A DNA stretch of 64,000 nt from assembly GCF_963677075.1 (NCBI RefSeq), contig NZ_OY781873.1:558001-622000 (forward strand), given 5' to 3'. The notes beneath the pieces are model-generated. The model worked only from the letters and a program-made list of their open reading frames with translations, was not told where the DNA came from and did not search any database. The DNA comes from an uncultured Sphaerochaeta sp. GTDB taxonomy: Bacteria; Spirochaetota; Spirochaetia; Sphaerochaetales; Sphaerochaetaceae. A program made the translations under genes and the position numbers. Shown piece after piece: positions 59,208-64,000 of this stretch. Every line of letters starts with the position of its first letter. Within the stretch, counting starts at the first letter, position 1.

Positions 59208-60148
59208 AAAAAGAGAGGAATGAGAAGAGGAGCAACCAAGCTCATGATCACACCATGGTAGATCGAACCTACCATGGTACGCGTCCCAAAGTGAGAGGAA
59301 AGCAAGACCAAGGTGACATCCATACTGGTTGCACCAGCAGTGCAGACTGCAGGATAGTAATACCTCCTTCCCAACCTCCCAAACAGAGGTATGAGAAAGA
59401 ATGAGAAACTCTCCCTCAGCAGATTGGACAGGAATGAGATGGAACCAAGAACCGGATACCCCAGATCGGTGATCAGTATACCGGAGAGAGAGTACCACCC
59501 AAAACCACTAAGCATCCCTATAACTTGTGAGAGGGTATAGGGAGTGAAAAGGAAAACACCAAAAGCTCCAACATAGGTGCCTAGTATGGTGTAGAGAGGG
59601 AGGAAAAACAGGCTTCTATCAGCAAACACCCCTTTGAAGCTTATCTTTCGATGAACCATCCCCATACCAACAGAAAACAACAGCACATACAGCAGGTAGG
59701 TAACCAAGGAACTGTCAAACCAGGAGAAAGCATTCGTCCCCAGTCTCAATACCAATCCAAGGATTACAATGGAAACCAAGAGCAGAGGTTCCTTGATAAT
59801 ATCATATAGTCTTCTGATGAGACTCTGCTCCTTCCTCTTTGCAATGGCAATATGCTCAGAACGCAAGGAGGGTGTCAGGATGAAGGAAAAAAGCAGAGCT
59901 ACTAGAATGGTACCGGCTACTCCAAAAAGGGTGATAAGCAACGCAGTAATGCCAATGGTCCCAAACTGTGAGGTGATTCCATCGATTCCACCTGTGTTCA
60001 CCCCCATGAAAAACAACAGAAGCCAAACCAAGAACATCTGTGCATACGCAGAGACATGGGTAAACCGCTCCTTGCCCAAAAGATGTGCAGAACCCATTCC
60101 GAGAACTAATGCAAGGGCGAGTTTCGCCAGATAGAGAAGTGTTTCCAT
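59204..60148 (-). CDS. LysO family lysine exporter
   Basis: 314-aa membrane protein of the LysO (YbjE/DUF340) family, which exports L-lysine. About eight membrane segments. The N-terminal part has a shorter helix pair (LALVLGMGSAHLLGKERF, FLVWLLLFFMGVNTG), the C-terminal part GMLSGFGWYSLSGILITDLG and a charged Arg-rich loop near FGRLGRRYYYPA, both characteristic. I use ATG 60148 (METLLYLA); the frame extends to a GTG at 60172. TTGACA-N17-TACTGT lies so close that the mRNA is probably leaderless. Confidence 0.85.
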   Translation of the reverse strand: METLLYLAKLALALVLGMGSAHLLGKERFTHVSAYAQMFLVWLLLFFMGVNTGGIDGITSQFGTIGITALLITLFGVAGTILVALLFSFILTPSLRSEHIAIAKRKEQSLIRRLYDIIKEPLLLVSIVILGLVLRLGTNAFSWFDSSLVTYLLYVLLFSVGMGMVHRKISFKGVFADRSLFFLPLYTILGTYVGAFGVFLFTPYTLSQVIGMLSGFGWYSLSGILITDLGYPVLGSISFLSNLLRESFSFFLIPLFGRLGRRYYYPAVCTAGATSMDVTLVLLSSHFGTRTMVGSIYHGVIMSLVAPLLIPLFF

Positions 60149-60156
60149 GTGGACAA

Positions 60157-60185
60157 ACAGTATATCAATCACACATGACTGTCAA
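60157..60185 (-). promoter_or_regulatory. Promoter of the lysO-like gene
   Basis: Minus strand TTGACA (60185-60180), 17-bp spacer, TACTGT (60162-60157), then eight bases and ATG 60148. Confidence 0.6.
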
Positions 60186-60191
60186 ATTCCC

Positions 60192-60220
60192 TTGTTTCTC
60201 CGCTCTTCCTTCAGTATAGT
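60192..60220 (+). promoter_or_regulatory. Promoter of the TraB-family gene
   Basis: TTGTTT (60192-60197), 17-bp spacer, TATAGT (60215-60220), then seven bases and ATG 60228. Back-to-back with the lysO-like promoter. Confidence 0.6.
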
Positions 60221-60227
60221 TGACTGC

Positions 60228-61424
60228 ATGACTGATGAAAAAATGAGTGATACCTTCCACCGACTTACACTCAACGATGGAAGAGAGATTCTCCTTGTGG
60301 GCACAGCCCATGTATCCAAAGAGAGTGTTGATGAAGTTGCACTGCTCATTGAGAGTGAGCAACCTGACCATATCTGCCTTGAACTTGACGATGGACGGAT
60401 GAAAAACAGGGAGGAGAAATCCTCTTGGTCAGATATGGACATCAAGAAGGTCCTCAAAGAAAATAAGGGGTTCCTCTTGCTTGCAAATATGGCTCTCTCC
60501 TCCTTCCAGAAGAGGATGGGAGACCAATCAGGGAGTGCCCCCGGAGAAGAAATCCTCAGTGCAGCCAGGCTGGCCAAGGAAAAAGAGATCCCCTACTCAC
60601 TCTGTGACCGGGAAATCCAGGTCACGTTCAGCAGGGCATGGAGAAAGTCCAACCTCTGGAACAAGGCAAAACTCATTGCCACCATCATCAGTGCCGCTTT
60701 CAGTAATGAAAAGATTTCAGAGGAGGAACTGGAGTCCCTCAAAAAAGCCGATGTCATGCAAGGCATGATGGATGAGATGGCCAAGGAACTACCCTCGGTC
60801 AAGGAAGTGCTCATTGACGAGCGCGACCGTTATCTTGCAACCAGTATCTTCCTCTCCCCTGGTAATAAAAAGCTTGCCGTCATTGGTGCAGGTCACCAAG
60901 GTGGTATCATCAGGACGATCAAGGCAATCGAAGAGGGCACCATCGGTACCGACCTTTCAGACATCAGCACCACCCCAAAGGGTGGCAAAGCCGGAAAGAT
61001 TTTTTCCTGGGGCTTTCCCATCCTTATCGTGGGAATCCTCTTGTATGGTTTCTTCAACCTCGGCCAGAGTGAAGGGATCAAGATGTTTGGGTACTGGCTT
61101 GCAGTGAACATGAGCTTCACTGCCATTGGTGCCATCCTGGCTCTAGCCCATCCACTCAACACATTGGTGAGTATATTGTCAGCCCCCCTAACAAGCCTCC
61201 ATCCTGGGATTGGGGTTGGAATGGTGAGCGGATTGATGGAAGCAACACTCAGAAAGCCAAAGGTTCGTGATTTTGAGCAACTGGGAGAGGATGCAGCATC
61301 CTTCAGAGGGTGGTATCGAAACCGTGTATTACACACCCTCCTTGTCTTCCTCTACACCAGCCTAGGAGCCTCCATCGGAAATGTTGTCATTTTCCCCATT
61401 CTTCTCAGCATGCTTGGTTCATAA
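60228..61424 (+). CDS. TraB/PrgY family membrane protein
   Basis: 398-aa protein of the TraB/PrgY family (Enterococcus pheromone shutdown protein and archaeal and eukaryotic homologues). The N-terminal domain has LVGTAHVSKESVDEVALLI near 20, DHICLELDDGRMKN near 43, and GAGHQGGIIRTI near 225, conserved metal-dependent-protease-like motifs. Three or four membrane segments follow (about 265-285, 295-325, 370-395). I use ATG 60228 (MTDEKMSD), directly after a promoter; the longer frame from 60147 runs through it. The biochemical role is not established. Confidence 0.85.
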   Translation: MTDEKMSDTFHRLTLNDGREILLVGTAHVSKESVDEVALLIESEQPDHICLELDDGRMKNREEKSSWSDMDIKKVLKENKGFLLLANMALSSFQKRMGDQSGSAPGEEILSAARLAKEKEIPYSLCDREIQVTFSRAWRKSNLWNKAKLIATIISAAFSNEKISEEELESLKKADVMQGMMDEMAKELPSVKEVLIDERDRYLATSIFLSPGNKKLAVIGAGHQGGIIRTIKAIEEGTIGTDLSDISTTPKGGKAGKIFSWGFPILIVGILLYGFFNLGQSEGIKMFGYWLAVNMSFTAIGAILALAHPLNTLVSILSAPLTSLHPGIGVGMVSGLMEATLRKPKVRDFEQLGEDAASFRGWYRNRVLHTLLVFLYTSLGASIGNVVIFPILLSMLGS

Positions 61425-61450
61425 GGAAAGCTAACGAACATAGCAAGAGA

Positions 61451-61478
61451 GGTCGTATCGTTAGATACGGCCTTTTTT
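61451..61478 (+). terminator. Terminator of the TraB-family gene
   Basis: GGTCGTATC (61451-61459), GTTA loop, GATACGGCC (61464-61472, one G-T pair), then six T. The following AT-rich bases to 61552 hold no gene. Confidence 0.88.
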
Positions 61479-61552
61479 CAACTCTTTATGAATATATCTA
61501 TTTCTTTTAATTGTATGTTTTTATTAATTTGTTAGTATTGCTTACTATATAA

Positions 61553-62905
61553 TCACTTCATTGAATTCATGAGATCCAGAGCTTCCTTTATAGTAGAGCA
61601 AGCATGTTGCACCAGCGGGGAACGGGAAGCAATCCTGGGTACTATTGAACGCTTGAAGCCCAGCTCCTTGGCAGCCTTTTCTCGCTTCTCTGGAAACCCA
61701 ACACCCCTTACTTCTCCAGCAAGGCTAAGCTCCCCATAGCTGACCAAGGCCTTGGGTATACTCTTGTTGGTCAGGGCAGACCAGAGGGCAAGGGCAAGGG
61801 GCAACTCGATGGATACCTCGCTGAGTTTCATCCCACCTGCTACATTGACATAGATATCCTGGTCACTGAGCCGTAGACCTGCATGTCGCTCCAAAATTGC
61901 AGCAACGCGGGTAACCCTGGCTGTATCAATTCGATCTGAATAGATGCGGGTATACCCATTCTTGGCACTGGTAGTCAGTGCCTGGATTTCCACCAAAAAG
62001 GTCCGTGAACCCTCGATAACCGGGGTATAGGATATTCCAGGGGGAATGTCCTTTGTGAGCCTATCGGTGATAAAGAATGAGGACGGATTTGCCACAGGGC
62101 TGAGCCCTTTCTCATGCATACTGAAAATACCGATTTCATCAACGGAGCCAAACCGATTCTTTGCTGCTCGAATCAACCGAATTCCACTGGAAATCTGCTC
62201 AAAGTAGATTACGGTATCAACCAGATGCTCAATGACTTTTGGACCAGCCAATACCCCTTCCTTCGTCACATGCCCGATAAGAAACAACGATATTCCCAAC
62301 TGTTTACAGAGACCAACCAAGGTAGTGGAACAAGACCGGATCTGGTTCACTGACCCCGCAGGGGAAGGGATCTCATCACTGGTAAGCGTCTGTAATGAAT
62401 CAACAACGACTACATCAGGCTTTTCTTCACTTAAAAGACTTACCACCACTTCCACCCTGGTATCACAAAAAATGGAGATGGATGAAAGATTGAGTTCCAG
62501 CCGTTGTGCACGAAGCTTAACCTGACTGGGTGACTCCTCACCAGAAATGTAGAGCACTTTTCGTCCACTTGAGCACTTCTCAAGTACCTGGAGCATTAAG
62601 GTGGACTTGCCGATACCCGGCTCTCCCCCAAGGAGGATGGAAGAGCCACGCATGACTCCTCCACCGAGTACCCGGTCAAGTTCACTGATACCTGTCTCAT
62701 ACCGGAACAACGGATCAATCTCAACTTCCTCCAAACTCACAGGCTTGGTGGCAGTGCTGATCACAGCACGTTTGCCATCGGAGGGTTTACTTACCGCTTC
62801 CTCTTCAAAGGTGTTCCAACTTCCGCAGTCTGGACAGCGTCCCAACCATTTTGTCTCAACCCTGCCACATTGGCTACAGACGTAATGAACAGCCTTTTCT
62901 TTCAC
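61553..62905 (-). CDS. radA: DNA repair protein RadA
   Basis: 450-aa RecA-like helicase that drives branch migration in recombination. N-terminal C4 zinc finger (CSQCGRVETKWLGRCPDCGSW: C-x2-C and C-x2-C), Walker A GGEPGIGKSTLM near 92, Walker B VVVDSLQTL near 170, the RadA signature KNRFGSVDEIG near 250, and a C-terminal Lon-protease-like domain (ATQ-like AGGMKLSEVSIELPLALAL). Start is GTG 62905 with AAAGGAG 6 nt upstream. It follows the immunophilin gene by 25 bp. Confidence 0.95.
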   Translation of the reverse strand: MKEKAVHYVCSQCGRVETKWLGRCPDCGSWNTFEEEAVSKPSDGKRAVISTATKPVSLEEVEIDPLFRYETGISELDRVLGGGVMRGSSILLGGEPGIGKSTLMLQVLEKCSSGRKVLYISGEESPSQVKLRAQRLELNLSSISIFCDTRVEVVVSLLSEEKPDVVVVDSLQTLTSDEIPSPAGSVNQIRSCSTTLVGLCKQLGISLFLIGHVTKEGVLAGPKVIEHLVDTVIYFEQISSGIRLIRAAKNRFGSVDEIGIFSMHEKGLSPVANPSSFFITDRLTKDIPPGISYTPVIEGSRTFLVEIQALTTSAKNGYTRIYSDRIDTARVTRVAAILERHAGLRLSDQDIYVNVAGGMKLSEVSIELPLALALWSALTNKSIPKALVSYGELSLAGEVRGVGFPEKREKAAKELGFKRSIVPRIASRSPLVQHACSTIKEALDLMNSMK

Positions 62906-62930
62906 TAGTATCTCCTTTTATTATATCTAA

Positions 62931-63881
62931 TTAAAACTTTATCAACTCCACATCGAAAATCAAATAGGAGTTTGGAGGGATAACCCCGGGATATCCCATG
63001 GTCCCGTATCCGAGTTCAGGGGGGATAATCAGGGTCCGCTGCTCACCTACGGTCATGGTCTTCAAGGCCTCGTTCCAACCTTCAATTACCTGTCCGATTG
63101 CAAACTGTGCTGGGGTCCCCCGTTGCACTGAACTATCAAAAATCCTTCCATCAAGCAAGGAGCCAGTATAGTGAACGGTTACAGTCTGGCCTTGTTTAGG
63201 GCTTTTCTTTCCTTCACCGTCCTTCTTTACTACATACCGAAGACCTGTCTCTGTCACTTTTGCATCAGGCCAACGATTCTTCAGCTCTTTCTCAAGCTTC
63301 TCTTTTTCCTTAGCTTCACGGCTCTTGTTCTTCTCCTCTGCTGCAAGTACGTACTGGGTAAAGATCTCACGAGAGACTTCGAATGCCTCAGCATCCTTTC
63401 CTACACGTACAATCTCAACACGGTTGAGCTTATCACCTTGCGCAATGGAGTTCACCACATCCATGCCTTCTACAACATGACCAAAGACGGAATGCTTACC
63501 ATCCAACCAAGGAGTCGCCACATGTGTGATAAAAAATTGGCTTCCGTTTGTTCCGGGTCCAGCGTTCGCCATGGAGAGAACACCTGGTTCGGTATGTTTC
63601 AATGAATCATCGAACTCGTCTGGAAACGTATATCCAGGACCTCCGGTCCCATTCCCTTTGGGGCATCCACCCTGAATCATAAAGTTTTCAATAACCCGGT
63701 GGAACGTGAGATTATTATAGAAAGGTTTTCCTTCCCCATTCACATTCAAAGCTCCCTCTGCAAGCCCTACAAAGTTTGCAGTGGTCATTGGAGCTTTCTT
63801 GCTCTCAAGGAATAGTGTGATCTCACCCTTACTGGTATGCAATACGGCATACAAGCCGTCTTTCAATTCTTTCTTATCCAT
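62931..63881 (-). CDS. Dual cyclophilin-FKBP peptidyl-prolyl isomerase
   Basis: 316-aa fusion of two unrelated PPIase folds. Residues about 8-165 are a cyclophilin ([22 protein letters not shown] near 60, [17 protein letters not shown] near 102, [18 protein letters not shown]). A Lys/Glu-rich helix (about 178-200) leads to an FKBP domain at 205-316 ([43 protein letters not shown] and the final IFDVELIKF). This cyclophilin-then-FKBP order is known from Treponema denticola and some Bacteroidetes. No signal peptide, so it is cytoplasmic. ATG has AAGGAG upstream and lies 17 bp after the ParB-like gene. Confidence 0.93.
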   Translation of the reverse strand: MDKKELKDGLYAVLHTSKGEITLFLESKKAPMTTANFVGLAEGALNVNGEGKPFYNNLTFHRVIENFMIQGGCPKGNGTGGPGYTFPDEFDDSLKHTEPGVLSMANAGPGTNGSQFFITHVATPWLDGKHSVFGHVVEGMDVVNSIAQGDKLNRVEIVRVGKDAEAFEVSREIFTQYVLAAEEKNKSREAKEKEKLEKELKNRWPDAKVTETGLRYVVKKDGEGKKSPKQGQTVTVHYTGSLLDGRIFDSSVQRGTPAQFAIGQVIEGWNEALKTMTVGEQRTLIIPPELGYGTMGYPGVIPPNSYLIFDVELIKF

Positions 63882-63898
63882 TGTATCTCCTTACTTTC

Positions 63899-64000
63899 TT
63901 ATAGTTCAAACAGTCCCTGATTTGGCATCAGCAACTGATACAGTCTTTCCAATTCTTCACTACTGGTAAAGGGAATCTCAATCTTTCCTTTTTCCAGTGA
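63899..64000 (-). CDS. ParB-like protein, C-terminal fragment
   Basis: The last 33 codons of a minus-strand gene cut by the right edge, ending in TAA at 63901-63899. The peptide includes GKIEIPFTSSEELERLYQLL, the pattern seen in the C-terminal dimerisation domain of ParB/Spo0J (G-K-I-x-I-x-F-x-S-x-E-E-L). A chromosome partition protein is likely, but so short a piece cannot prove it. The immunophilin gene starts 17 bp downstream, so they may be co-transcribed. Confidence 0.6.
   Translation of the reverse strand, partial: SLEKGKIEIPFTSSEELERLYQLLMPNQGLFEL

Noticed and set aside
1..64000. Insertion sequences, prophage, toxin-antitoxin or defence islands
   Set aside because: No transposase, integrase, phage structural, restriction or toxin-like genes were found; the window looks like core and metabolic chromosome.

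Overview
The window looks like the chromosome of a spirochaete, most probably Sphaerochaeta or a close relative (an inference from gene content, not a database result). Pointers are a Bmp/Pnr-type nucleoside ABC transporter, a cyclophilin-FKBP dual immunophilin of the kind known from Treponema, the SRP RNA-dnaX-ybaB-recR block, moderate base composition and a sugar- and uronate-based metabolism. I see no insertion sequences, phage genes or CRISPR arrays.

Layout. 1-4.5 kb: nucleoside ABC transporter operon on the minus strand, cut by the left edge. 4.6-9.4 kb: oligosaccharide ABC transporter with a GH105 unsaturated-uronyl hydrolase. 9.5-10.4 kb: PadR/DUF2812 pair. 10.4-13.6 kb: very large sensor-AraC regulator. 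13.7-19.9 kb: symporter-uxaB-uxaA-uxaC-IclR operon. 20.0-24.4 kb: oxidoreductase, cupin and several poorly known genes. 24.6-26.7 kb: divergent kdgK and KDPG aldolase. 27.7-32.3 kb: Fe(III)- or sugar-phosphate-type ABC transporter. 32.4-33.7 kb: GH28 polygalacturonase. 34.7-36.5 kb: deoC and a thymidine-kinase-like gene. 36.6-40.4 kb: Nudix, aldo/keto reductase, YigZ, M28 peptidase. 40.5-44.7 kb: four tRNA-Ser plus one tRNA-Arg, SRP RNA, dnaX, ybaB, recR, djlA-like. 44.7-53 kb: MGH-like glycosidase, lipid kinase, frameshifted ygiQ, MATE, nagA, PepD, C26 hydrolase. 54-64 kb: unusual C1-peptidase lipoprotein, flavodiiron protein, M48-like peptidase, LysO, TraB, radA, immunophilin and the C-terminus of a ParB-like protein.

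Metabolic logic. The GH28 and GH105 enzymes, oligosaccharide transporter, UxaC/UxaB/UxaA, KdgK and KDPG aldolase form an almost complete route from imported pectic oligosaccharides through galacturonate, tagaturonate, altronate, KDG and KDPG to pyruvate plus glyceraldehyde-3-phosphate. An IclR regulator ends the uxa operon, and a KdgR-like palindrome lies upstream of the aldolase gene. Nucleoside uptake, DeoC and the thymidine-kinase-like protein suggest nucleoside salvage.

Most notable observations: (1) a lipoprotein whose papain-type Asn segment lies upstream of its Cys and His segments, as in a circular permutation; (2) a dnaX slippery heptamer with a stop one codon into the -1 frame, as in E. 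coli; (3) about nine promoters whose -10 box ends 6-9 nt before an ATG, suggesting leaderless mRNAs; (4) three solute-binding-protein genes each followed by a perfect 10-bp intercistronic hairpin; (5) a kinase-like regulator lacking its phospho-acceptor His; (6) a GC-rich aldolase gene in a moderate-GC neighbourhood; (7) a single-base frameshift in ygiQ; and (8) all four tRNA-Ser isoacceptors in one cluster.
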